Source: Streptomyces clavifer
Lineage (GTDB): Bacteria; Actinomycetota; Actinomycetes; Streptomycetales; Streptomycetaceae
Reading direction: 5' to 3'
Assembly (NCBI GenBank): GCA_014651175.1
Contig: BMWJ01000004.1
Span: 124,001 to 188,000 of the forward strand
DNA length: 64,000 nucleotides
Position 1 is the stretch's first letter. The number at the start of each line of letters is the position of its first letter. The notes under the pieces are model-generated. The model worked only from the letters and a program-made list of their open reading frames with translations. It searched no databases and was not told where the DNA came from. Below, in pieces: positions 41,360 through 49,300 of the stretch. Made by a program: the position numbers and the translations under genes.

Positions 41360-42304
41360 ATGGCCCCGACCACGAACCACACGGACCGGTTCGCGGCCTC
41401 CATGCCCCGCCTGGAGGCCATCGCCTACCGCCTCCTCGGCTCCGCGAGCGATGCCGAGGACGCCGTGCAGGACACGTTCCTGCGCTGGCAGGCCGCCGAC
41501 ATCGACCGCATCGAGGTCCCCGAGGCCTGGTTGACGAAGGTCCTCACCAACCTGTGCCTCAACCAGCTCACCTCGGCCCGCGCACGGCGCGAGACCTATG
41601 TGGGCCAGTGGCTGCCCGAGCCGCTGCTCGCCGGAGACCCGATGCTCGGTCCCGCCGACACCGTCGAGCAGCGCGAATCGGTCTCGTACGCGGTCCTCGC
41701 CCTCATGGAGCGTCTCTCACCCAACGAGCGGGTGGTGTACGTGCTGAGGGAGGCCTTCGACTACCCGCACCGGAAGATCGCGGAGACCCTCGACATCACC
41801 GAGGCCGCCAGCCAGCAGCTCTACCACCGCGCCAAGAAGCACGTCGTGGACGGCAGGGCCCGCACCGAGATCGACGCAGCCGCCGCCCGGCGGATCGTCG
41901 ACGAGTTCCTCGCCGCCGCCACCAGCGGCCGGACCGAGCCCCTCGTGCGGCTGCTCACCGCCGACGCCATCGCGATCGGTGACGGCGGCGGGAAGGTCCC
42001 GGCCCGCACCAAGGCGTTCGAGGGCGCTCTCGCAGTCGCGACGTTCATGCGGGGCCTGTTCAAGCCCGGCAAGGCCAAGCGCGCCCTCGTGGGCGGCTCC
42101 CCCGCGGTGTACTCCACGACCGCCAACAACACCCCCGCCCTCGCGGTGGTCCTCGACGGCCGGGTCATCGGCGTCATGTGCCTGGAGATCACCGCCGACG
42201 GCATCGCCGCTTTCCGTAGCCAGGCCAACCCCGACAAGCTCGAACGCGCGACCCGCCGGTGGGCGGCCACGGAACACGGAGAGCCCCTGCTCCACGTCTT
42301 CTGA
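41360..42304 (+). CDS. ECF41-type sigma factor with SnoaL-like C-terminal domain
   Basis: A 314-residue extracytoplasmic-function sigma factor. Regions 2 and 4 lie in residues about 10-175 (YRLLGSASDAEDAVQDTFLR, LSPNERVVYVLREAFDYPHR, ITEAASQQLYHRAKKHV). A SnoaL_2-type domain follows (about 185-310). It carries the two ECF41 signatures, DGGGK (AIAIGDGGGKVPA) and NPDKL (SQANPDKLER), which control activity in this group instead of an anti-sigma factor. ECF41 genes usually sit beside an oxidoreductase or carboxymuconolactone-decarboxylase gene; the FAD oxidoreductase 93 nt downstream fits. Confidence 0.93.
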   Translation: MAPTTNHTDRFAASMPRLEAIAYRLLGSASDAEDAVQDTFLRWQAADIDRIEVPEAWLTKVLTNLCLNQLTSARARRETYVGQWLPEPLLAGDPMLGPADTVEQRESVSYAVLALMERLSPNERVVYVLREAFDYPHRKIAETLDITEAASQQLYHRAKKHVVDGRARTEIDAAAARRIVDEFLAAATSGRTEPLVRLLTADAIAIGDGGGKVPARTKAFEGALAVATFMRGLFKPGKAKRALVGGSPAVYSTTANNTPALAVVLDGRVIGVMCLEITADGIAAFRSQANPDKLERATRRWAATEHGEPLLHVF

Positions 42305-42333
42305 CCTCGATGTGAGGTGCTTCACATCGAGGT
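42304..42333. promoter_or_regulatory. 12-bp perfect inverted repeat after the ECF41 gene
   Basis: ACCTCGATGTGA, GGTGCT, then TCACATCGAGGT, overlapping the last base of the ECF41 stop codon. It could terminate the sigma transcript or be an operator for the FAD oxidoreductase gene. A TGTCA element at 42336 recalls the ECF41 -35 (TGTCACA), but no good CGTC -10 is seen at the right distance. Confidence 0.6.
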
Positions 42334-42397
42334 CCTGTCAGGAATCGGTGGGCTACCCGGTTCAAGGGGCGAATCCGCGCGAGACAGGAGCCAGGAC

Positions 42398-43591
42398 ATG
42401 CAGCACCGCATCATCGTCATCGGAGCCGGATACACCGGGGCCGTCGCCGCCGGACGCCTCGCCAGGCGTCTGCACCGCGAGGACGTCGCCATCACCCTCG
42501 TCAACGCCGAGCCCGACTTCGCCGAGCGCGTCCGGCTGCACCAGCTGGCGGTCGGCCAGGACCTCCGCCCCCGCCCGTTCCGCCGGATGTTCGCAGGCAC
42601 CGGCGTCACCCTGAGGCTCGCGAAGGTCACCGGCGTCGACGTCGACCGGAGAACCGTCGCCGTCACCGGCGCGGACGGCGACGAGGAGCTGGAGTACGAC
42701 AGCCTCGTCTACGCCCTCGGCAGCGGCTGGGACACCCACGGCGTCCCCGGCACCGCCGAACACGCCCACGATCTCGCCGGACGCCCCGGCGCCCTCCGGC
42801 TGCGCGAGCGGCTGGCCGGCCTCGGCGCCGGTCAGCCCGTGGTCGTCGTCGGCGGCGGCCTCACCGGCCTGGAGGCCGCGGCCGAGATCGCCGAAGCGCG
42901 CCCGGACCTCGACGTCGCCCTCGCCGCCCGCGGAGGGCTCGGCGACTGGCTCTCGCCCGCAGGCCGCCGGCACGTACGGAAGGTCTTCGACGGGCTCGGC
43001 ATCACCGTGCACGAGCACACCGCCGTCAGCGGCGTGGACGCCGACCGCGTCGCCACCGCCGACGGCACGTTCGTCCCGGCCGCCGTCACCGTGTGGACCA
43101 CCGGCTTCGCGGTCCACCCGATCGCGCGGGCCAGCACTCTGGAGGTCACCGGGACGGGTCAGATCGTCGTCGACGGGACCATGCGCTCGGTCTCGCACCC
43201 GGACGTGTACGCCATCGGGGACGCGGCCATGGCCATGGGTCCCGGCGACAAGCCGCTGCGGATGTCGTGCGCCACGGGCATTCCCGCCGCGTGGCAGGCC
43301 GCCGACTCCCTCGCGGCACGCCTGACCGGCGGGAAGCTCCCCGACGCTCCTCTCCGCTACTTCAACCAGTGCATCTCGCTGGGCCGCAAGGAGGGCCTGA
43401 TCCAGTACGTCACGGCCGACGACCGCGCCGTCCGCGCGGCCCTGACCGGACGGTTCGCCGCCCTGTACAAGGAGCTGGTCTGCAAGGGCGCGGCATGGAG
43501 CGTCGCCAACCCGACACTCGGGATGCCGAGTCGGCGCCGCCGCATCGCGCAGGAGCGGACCCGCACGGTCCCGGCCACCGAGTCGGCCTGA
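42398..43591 (+). CDS. FAD-dependent NAD(P)H oxidoreductase (NDH-2/AIF-like)
   Basis: A 397-residue two-dinucleotide-domain flavoprotein. The FAD loop is HRIIVIGAGYTGAVAAGRLA, the NAD(P) loop is VVVVGGGLTGLEAAAEIAEA, and the second FAD motif is VSHPDVYAIGDAAMAMGPGD. ATG 42398 has AGGAG 9 nt upstream. No membrane helix is evident. It is the expected target or partner of the ECF41 sigma factor upstream. Substrate and electron acceptor are unknown. A terminator follows at 43719. Confidence 0.9.
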   Translation: MQHRIIVIGAGYTGAVAAGRLARRLHREDVAITLVNAEPDFAERVRLHQLAVGQDLRPRPFRRMFAGTGVTLRLAKVTGVDVDRRTVAVTGADGDEELEYDSLVYALGSGWDTHGVPGTAEHAHDLAGRPGALRLRERLAGLGAGQPVVVVGGGLTGLEAAAEIAEARPDLDVALAARGGLGDWLSPAGRRHVRKVFDGLGITVHEHTAVSGVDADRVATADGTFVPAAVTVWTTGFAVHPIARASTLEVTGTGQIVVDGTMRSVSHPDVYAIGDAAMAMGPGDKPLRMSCATGIPAAWQAADSLAARLTGGKLPDAPLRYFNQCISLGRKEGLIQYVTADDRAVRAALTGRFAALYKELVCKGAAWSVANPTLGMPSRRRRIAQERTRTVPATESA

Positions 43592-43718
43592 CCCGCCGCG
43601 GCTCCCGGGTGCGGGTGGACGACGACGCGGGCTCCGAGCCCGAAGAGGCGGGTGGGGCGCGGCAGCCCGGTCTCCACCCCCGGCTCCCCAACCCGTCGCC
43701 CACTGCCCGCCCCAGGAG

Positions 43719-43753
43719 GAAGAGGGCCCCTGGATCCCCCGGCGGCCCTCTTC
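43719..43753 (+). terminator. Hairpin downstream of the FAD oxidoreductase gene
   Basis: GAAGAGGGCC pairs with GGCCCTCTTC around a 15-nt loop that is partly self-complementary. It resembles the hairpin at 44867-44894 next to tRNA-Arg. No gene is supported in 43592-43718. Confidence 0.65.
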
Positions 43754-43754
43754 G

Positions 43755-43780
43755 GCTGTGCACTCGGAAGGGTCCGGACC
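43755..43780 (-). pseudogene. Decayed copy of the tRNA-Arg 3' end
   Basis: The segment GCTGTGCACTCGG plus AAGGGTCCGGACC matches 44900-44925 (the 3' end and T-arm of tRNA-Arg on the minus strand) at 22 of 26 positions, the first 13 identical. A similar hairpin lies on the same side of both. It lies 1.1 kb from the intact tRNA, with the NERD gene between them. A remnant attachment site or an old local duplication. Confidence 0.5.
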
Positions 43781-43941
43781 CACACCCCTCGAACTCCGGC
43801 CCCGCCCAGCGCTTCACCAGCCGGGGGAGGAGGGCTGCGGGACCGGACCCGACCACGGAGCCCGCACCCGGGCGGCCTTGTGGGGCGGGGGCGCTCCTGG
43901 TGCCATGGAGGTACGAGGTACGCGGAGCCAGGGGGGCAGGC

Positions 43942-44793
43942 GTGACCGGGTTACGGGTTTCGGAATGGAAGCGTCACGGGCTGGACCGGCTGTACGTGAA
44001 CGCGCCTGATGGCACGGCCGTGGCGTGGTTCGACCGGAACACCGGACACATCGAAGTCAAGGACGAGGCGTGGCGTCAGGCTGTCCTGGACGCCCTGGCC
44101 CCGCACATGACCAGGCACTCGGCATCCCACCGCGTGGTCGCACCGGACCGCTCTCTCCCCCCTCCGCCCGAGCACGACCTGGCCCGGCGGCGTCCCGGTG
44201 CCGCACTGAAGAAGAAGATCGAGGAGATCTCTCCCGGGCCCCTGGAGCGCTGCCTCGCATGGATGCTCAAGCGTCCCACCGAGGCCGACTCCTGGAAGGC
44301 CGGGCTCCGCGGCGAGCGCGTCGTGGGCCGTGAACTGGCCCGGCTCTCCCGGCTGTCACCACACCGCTGGCGCACCCTGCACTCCGTACCGCTCTCCCCG
44401 ACCTGGGACATCGATCACCTGGTCGTGGGCCTCGGCGGCGTCTTCTCCATCAACACGAAGAATCATCGCGACAAGTCCGTCCGGGTCGGTGAACACACCG
44501 TCCGGGTCAACCACGGGGAGGGGCGCCCCTACCTCCGCAACAGCCGGCGCGAGGCGGCCCTCGTGGCGCGCGTGCTCGAACGGGGGTGCGGCTTCCCCGT
44601 AGTCGTGCACCCCGTGCTCGTCTTCGTCCGGCCTGCCGTCCTCACCGTGGAGCCCTCGGCGAACGGCGTGCGCGCTCTCGACTCCCGAGACCTGGCCGCC
44701 CTGGCGCCCTCGACGGGCGCCCTGAGCCCCGAACAGGTGGAAACCGTGTACGCCGTGGCACGCGACCAACGCTCCTGGACCAACGCGCGCTGA
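43942..44793 (+). CDS. NERD-domain protein (nuclease-related)
   Basis: A 283-residue protein. Residues about 1-65 are a small unknown domain (WKRHGLDRLYVNAPDGTAVA). A linker follows, then a NERD domain (about 110-235): SWKAGLRGERVVGRELARLS, WDIDHLVVGLGGVFSINTKN, HRDKSVRVGEHTVRV. The E-x-x-V-G, D-I-D-H and INTKNHR residues match the restriction-endonuclease-like core (E, D, TKxH). Such domains may cut or bind DNA; no partner gene is adjacent. Codon 4 is TTA, so translation should depend on the bldA tRNA. The early codons have less GC in third position than neighbours, suggesting acquisition. GTG 43942 follows AGGGGGG. Confidence 0.82.
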   Translation: MTGLRVSEWKRHGLDRLYVNAPDGTAVAWFDRNTGHIEVKDEAWRQAVLDALAPHMTRHSASHRVVAPDRSLPPPPEHDLARRRPGAALKKKIEEISPGPLERCLAWMLKRPTEADSWKAGLRGERVVGRELARLSRLSPHRWRTLHSVPLSPTWDIDHLVVGLGGVFSINTKNHRDKSVRVGEHTVRVNHGEGRPYLRNSRREAALVARVLERGCGFPVVVHPVLVFVRPAVLTVEPSANGVRALDSRDLAALAPSTGALSPEQVETVYAVARDQRSWTNAR

Positions 44794-44821
44794 GGCGCGA
44801 CCCCCACACCCCACCGGCGCA

Positions 44822-44846
44822 GCCGACCGCCACCACTCCGGTCGGC
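44822..44846 (+). terminator. Terminator after the NERD gene
   Basis: GCCGACCG pairs with CGGTCGGC around a 9-nt loop, 29 nt after the stop. Confidence 0.65.
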
Positions 44847-44866
44847 ACTGCTCCCGGGGAAACGCA

Positions 44867-44894
44867 AGAGGCCCCGGATCTCTCCGGGGCCTCT
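44867..44894 (-). terminator. Terminator of tRNA-Arg(ACG)
   Basis: A perfect 12-bp stem AGAGGCCCCGGA / TCCGGGGCCTCT with a TCTC loop, 9 nt past the tRNA 3' end on the minus strand. Confidence 0.85.
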
Positions 44895-44903
44895 CACTTG
44901 CTG

Positions 44904-44976
44904 TGCACTCGGCAGGATTCGAACCTGCAACCTTCTGATCCGTAGTCAGATGCTCTATCCGTTAAGCTACGAGTGC
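44904..44976 (-). tRNA. tRNA-Arg (anticodon ACG)
   Basis: Minus strand GCACTCG ... CGAGTGC acceptor stem, D-arm TAGCTTAACGGATAGAGCA, anticodon loop CTACGGA in the stem TCTGA/TCAGA (anticodon ACG), T-arm GCAGGTTCGAATCCTGC, discriminator A; CCA not encoded. 73 nt. A34 is the standard TadA substrate. Confidence 0.96.
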
Positions 44977-45166
44977 TTGTCCTCGGCCTGAGCCTCGGTC
45001 CCGCTCCCCCGGCGTTTTTCTGCCTGGTCGGCGTTGCGAGAACAACATTACATGACCGGCGCCGTCACGCGAAATCCATTAGCCATACCGGTCCTGACCT
45101 GCGAAAACGCCGCCCGGAGCCCTGCTTTGCGGCCCTGCGCGAGTGCTTTCTCCTGCCGGTACACGA

Positions 45167-45199
45167 CCGAAGCCCCGTGCCAGGGGCACGGGGCTTCGG
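45167..45199 (-). terminator. Terminator of tRNA-Ser(GCT)
   Basis: A perfect 15-bp stem CCGAAGCCCCGTGCC with its complement and an AGG loop, 7 nt past the tRNA on the minus strand. Confidence 0.88.
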
Positions 45200-45206
45200 G
45201 ATCTTG

Positions 45207-45297
45207 CGGAGGCGGAGGGATTTGAACCCTCGATGGGCTTTAAGACCCAAACCGCATTAGCAGTGCGGCGCCATAGACCGGACTAGGCGACGCCTCC
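45207..45297 (-). tRNA. tRNA-Ser (anticodon GCT)
   Basis: Minus strand GGAGGCG ... CGCCTCC acceptor stem, anticodon loop CTGCTAA in the stem CCGCA/TGCGG (anticodon GCT), long variable arm, T-arm GAGGGTTCAAATCCCTC, discriminator G; CCA not encoded. Class II, 91 nt. Confidence 0.96.
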
Positions 45298-45574
45298 AGC
45301 ACACCCCGCGACAAGCGCGAGTGGTGCGTGCAGATGATGACACAGACGAGCGTGCTGTCACCAATCGCCACCCACCGTACTAGGCAGGTCGGCGGCGAGG
45401 CAAAGCGCCTTGCGGCCTGTTTCCGGTCGGCCCCCCATGAGTTGCGCAACGTGCGGACGTGCGGAGCGTTAGAGAGTGCGAGGGCTCCGCCCTCTGTCAG
45501 CCACCGACCGCCTGCCCCCGCGCACGCACCCACCGGCGTGCGCGGGGGCAGCCCGCAGAACCACAGGAGCCCGC

Positions 45575-46045
45575 ATGCTGCGCCGTCTCACCCTCACCGC
45601 CGTCGCGTCCCTGGCCGCGCTGGCCGCCGCCGCACCCGTCGCGACGGCTACGTCCCCCCTCCTCCCGCTTCCGCCGCTGCCCGTGCTCCAAGGGGACTGG
45701 CTCGCCCAGCAGGACACGCAGACCCGGCTCACGGTGACGGTCTCGGAGTCCGGTAATCCGGCGGCCAACGGGACGTTCGAGCTCGAGTGCGGTCCGGCGG
45801 GCGGCAGCCACCTCGCGGCGCAGCGGGCCTGCGACCTTCTGGACGAGGCCGCGAAGTCGGGCGAGAACCCCTTCGTACCGACGGACCGGAACGCCATGTG
45901 CACCATGCAGGCCGGAGGGCCGGCCGCTGCCCGGGTCAGCGGGACCTGGCAGGGGGAGAACGTCGACGCGCGGTTCAGCCGCTCCAACGGATGCGAGATC
46001 TCGCGCTGGAACAACCTCGTGCCGGTGCTGCCGTCGGCCAGGTAG
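45575..46045 (+). CDS. Subtilisin-inhibitor-like (SSI) secreted protein
   Basis: A 156-residue preprotein with signal peptide MLRRLTLTAVASLAALAAAA. The mature part follows the SSI fold: TRLTVTVSESGNPAANGTFE, LECGPAGGSHLAAQRACDLL, AMCTMQAGGPAAARVSGTWQ, FSRSNGCEISRWNNLVPVL. The four cysteines are those of the two SSI disulfides. The reactive-site bond should fall at CTM-Q, giving Met at P1 as in SSI, so subtilisin-type proteases are the likely target; this is by alignment from memory. ACAGGAG precedes ATG 45575. A Pro/Leu-rich pre-segment precedes the domain. Confidence 0.9.
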   Translation: MLRRLTLTAVASLAALAAAAPVATATSPLLPLPPLPVLQGDWLAQQDTQTRLTVTVSESGNPAANGTFELECGPAGGSHLAAQRACDLLDEAAKSGENPFVPTDRNAMCTMQAGGPAAARVSGTWQGENVDARFSRSNGCEISRWNNLVPVLPSAR

Positions 46046-46067
46046 CCACCGGTCGGCAGCGGACCAC

Positions 46068-46118
46068 CTCGTGGAACCGTCCGTGGACCGTCCGGTGGCC
46101 CACGGACGGTTCCACGAG
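46068..46118 (+). terminator. Terminator after the SSI-like gene
   Basis: A perfect 19-bp stem CTCGTGGAACCGTCCGTGG and its complement with a 13-nt loop, 23 nt past the stop. From 46119 to 46387 no gene is seen; TAGACT at 46301-46306 may be a -10 box for the PAS protein gene. Confidence 0.88.
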
Positions 46119-46387
46119 AGCACCTGAGGCGAGCTTCCGCAGGGCGTGCGCCGGGGCTCCCGCGAGGCGGGCCGACGCACATCGGAGCACGTCACAGGGG
46201 GCGCTCGCAGGCACGTCATAGGCCACCGGCGTACACCGTGTGCACAGAACCTTGGTGAGAGCTCCCCCTCATCCGCCGCCGCGCAGGCCGTGCCTGCCTT
46301 TAGACTCGTCGCGTGACAGCCTGAGGCCCGAGGGGCAGGATGGGGCCCGCTGTCGGCAAGGTGCGGTATTCAGGGAGGAAGCGTCTC

Positions 46388-49300
46388 GTGAGCAGCAGGC
46401 CATCCCGAGGCGCTGCTCGCCTCGCAGCCATACTCGACGCCCTTCCGGACGGGCTCCTGCTCGTCAACGCAAACGGCACGGTCGTCAACGCCAACACCAT
46501 CGCCCTCGAAATGTTCGAGACCCCGGGCACCGCGCTCGTGGGCCGCGGACTGCTCGATCTGCTTCCGGAGTTCGACTCCAGGCTGATCCCGGGGTCGATG
46601 CGAAGGCCGGATGCTGCGGACGAGCAGGGCAGGACCAAGCCCACACGGATGATCGCGCGCCGGACCGACGGCACCGAGTACCCCGTCGAGGTCACCAGCG
46701 CAAGCCTGGACAGCGGCCAGGCCGGCTACAACGACATCAACTCCAGCTACACCGGTGACGAGCTGCTCATGCTCGTCGTCCGGGATCTCTCCGGCACCGT
46801 CGACACCGAGGCCGAGCTGGCCCGTTCGCAGCGTCAGACCGAGATGATCCTGCGGGCCGCCTCCGAGGGCGTCGTCGGTACGGACATGGACGGCCGGGTC
46901 GTCCTGGTCAACCCCGCCGCCGCGCAGATCCTCGGCTTCCGTGCCAGCGATCTCGGCGGCAAGGAACTGCACACGCTGATCCTGCACTCGCGGGCGGACG
47001 GCGAGCCGTTCCCGTACGACGGCTCCCCGCTCGCGGACACGCTCAAGTCCGGGCGGAAGCACCGGGTGCGCGGCCAGGTGCTCTGGTCCAGGAGCGGCGA
47101 CCAGGTGCCGGTCGACCTGACCACGGCGCCGGTACGCGACGGGGACCAGCTGGTCGGTGCCGTCATGACGTTCACCGACCGCAGGCCCTACGAGGAGCTG
47201 ACCGAGCAGCACACCGACGAGGTCACGGGGCTGACCGAGCGGCACGCCGCCGAGATCGCCGAGCTCACCGAGAGCCACCGGGCCGAGGTCGCCGCACTGA
47301 CCGAGCAGCACGCCGCGGAGCTGGCCGACCGGGCCGAGCGGTACGCCTCCGAGCTGGAGGAACAGGCCGACCGCCTCATCGGCCTCGAGTCACGGCACAC
47401 CCAACTGACCGCGGTCCTCGGCGAGTCCCTGCGCGGCCCGCTGGAGGAGCTGCGGGGCGAACTCTCCACGCTCGCGGCCGACCCGGCAGGCCAGCTCTGG
47501 CCCGAGGCCAACCAGATCCTGCACCACCTCGCGGCGGGCTACGCCCGGATGACGACGCTCGTCGACAACGTACTGAGCTACCAGCGTCTGGACAGTGGCA
47601 CGGAGGAACTCGTCAAGCAGCCGGTGCTGCTGGACTCGGTGGTGACGGCGGGCATCGACGGCGCGGTGGAGCTGATCGGGCCCGGCCGCGCCCAGTTCGC
47701 CGTACACGCACCGCCGATCGAGGCCGAGATCGATCCGGGCCGGCTGATCACGGCGCTGGCCCACCTCGTCGCCGACGTGGCCGGTGTCGACTCGACCGGT
47801 AAGGCACGGCTGGTGCCGGGCGGTGGGTACGTCGACTCGACGATCGTCGTGGCCGCGGCACAGCGTGGTGACGTCGTACGCATCGAGGTGCGCGGGCCGT
47901 TCGCCGGGGGTGATCCGGTGCATGTGCCGATCGTGCGCGGGATCGTTCAGGCACACGGCGGCGTGCTCCAGACGCACGAGATGCCCGGGATGAGTGGGAG
48001 CGCGTACGTCCTGGAGGTGCCGCTCGGGGCGGGCTCCGGGACGATCGCGCCCGTACCGATGCCGGTGCCGGTGCCCGAAGAGCCCGTCGTGCCGGAGCCG
48101 GCGCCGGCGCCTGCGCCTGCGCCCCAGCCCACACAGGGCGGCCGGCGCCGGGCCCGCAGGGCGTCCACGGACGCGTTCCTGGAGAGTTCCGTCGAGGCGT
48201 CCGAGGACACGGCTGCGGCCGAGCCGACCGGGCGCCGCAGGGCGCGTCGTGAAGTGGAGCCCGCGCAGGAGCAGGGGAGCCAGGACGCCCCGTCCCCGCA
48301 GAGCGAGGGATCCGGGCGCAGGCGTGGCCGCCCCAGCCCGGCGGAAACGGGTACGGGTGCCGAGGTCCGGCCGGAACAGCCCCGGCAGGCCCTGGCACTT
48401 CCCTCAGCGGCGCCCAGCTCCCCCTCCGAGGGGTCCGTGGTGACGGCTGCCGAGGGCGCCCAGGGCGGTGGTGGACGACCGCAGCGCGGGCAGACCGTGC
48501 CGCCCCAAGGGGTGCCGCACGAGGCCCAGGGGATGCGGACGCGTCCGGGCAGCGGGAACCAGAACGCTCTTCCGGCCCTCGCTTCTGCCGAGGCGCCCCA
48601 GCAGGGGCACCAGGCTCAGCAAGGGCTTCAGGCACAGCAGTCCGGGGGGCGCCGGGCCAGGCGAGCTCTCTCGGCCACCCAGGAGCACTCCGCTCCGGCC
48701 GAGGCCCCGCGCAGCGCGTTCGCGCTGCCGCCGGCCGACGCGGACCGCGTCCCGCCCGCAGCGCCCGCAGCCATGGTCCCGCCGGTCGCGCCACAAGCGC
48801 CTCCCGTGCCCGAAGCCGCAGTCGCACCGTCAGCACCCGCCGCGCCGACGCCGCCTGTCACACCGGCACCGGCCGTCGCACCCGCACCGGCTGTCGTCCC
48901 CGCACCGCCTGCCGCACCGGCACCGCCCGTCGCGCCCGGAGCAACGGCCGTCACGCCGGAGGCTCCCCGCGCCGGCGGCCGGCCCGTTCCCGCCGTGGGC
49001 GGGGCGGATGTTCCGCTGCCGGAGCGCCACGACGTCGTACGGACCGCACCCGACGCGGACCACACCCCGCCGCGGGCGCACCCCGTGGCATCCGGCCGCC
49101 GTAGGGCGCGCCCCGCGGAAGCGCCGGAGCAGTCCGGCCGGCCGACCGGCCCCGGGCAGCCCCTGCCCGCCGTTCCTCCGCAGCCGGAGTGGGTGGAGAC
49201 CGGCACGTCGGGTCGGGGCCCGGCCGCGCTCACACTGCACGACGACGTGCCCGCCGGAGCCGACGCACCGGATCCGGCGGCCGACGAGTCCTGGGTGGGC

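Noticed and set aside
42362-43783. 473-codon minus-strand frame
   Set aside because: Antisense to the FAD oxidoreductase gene.
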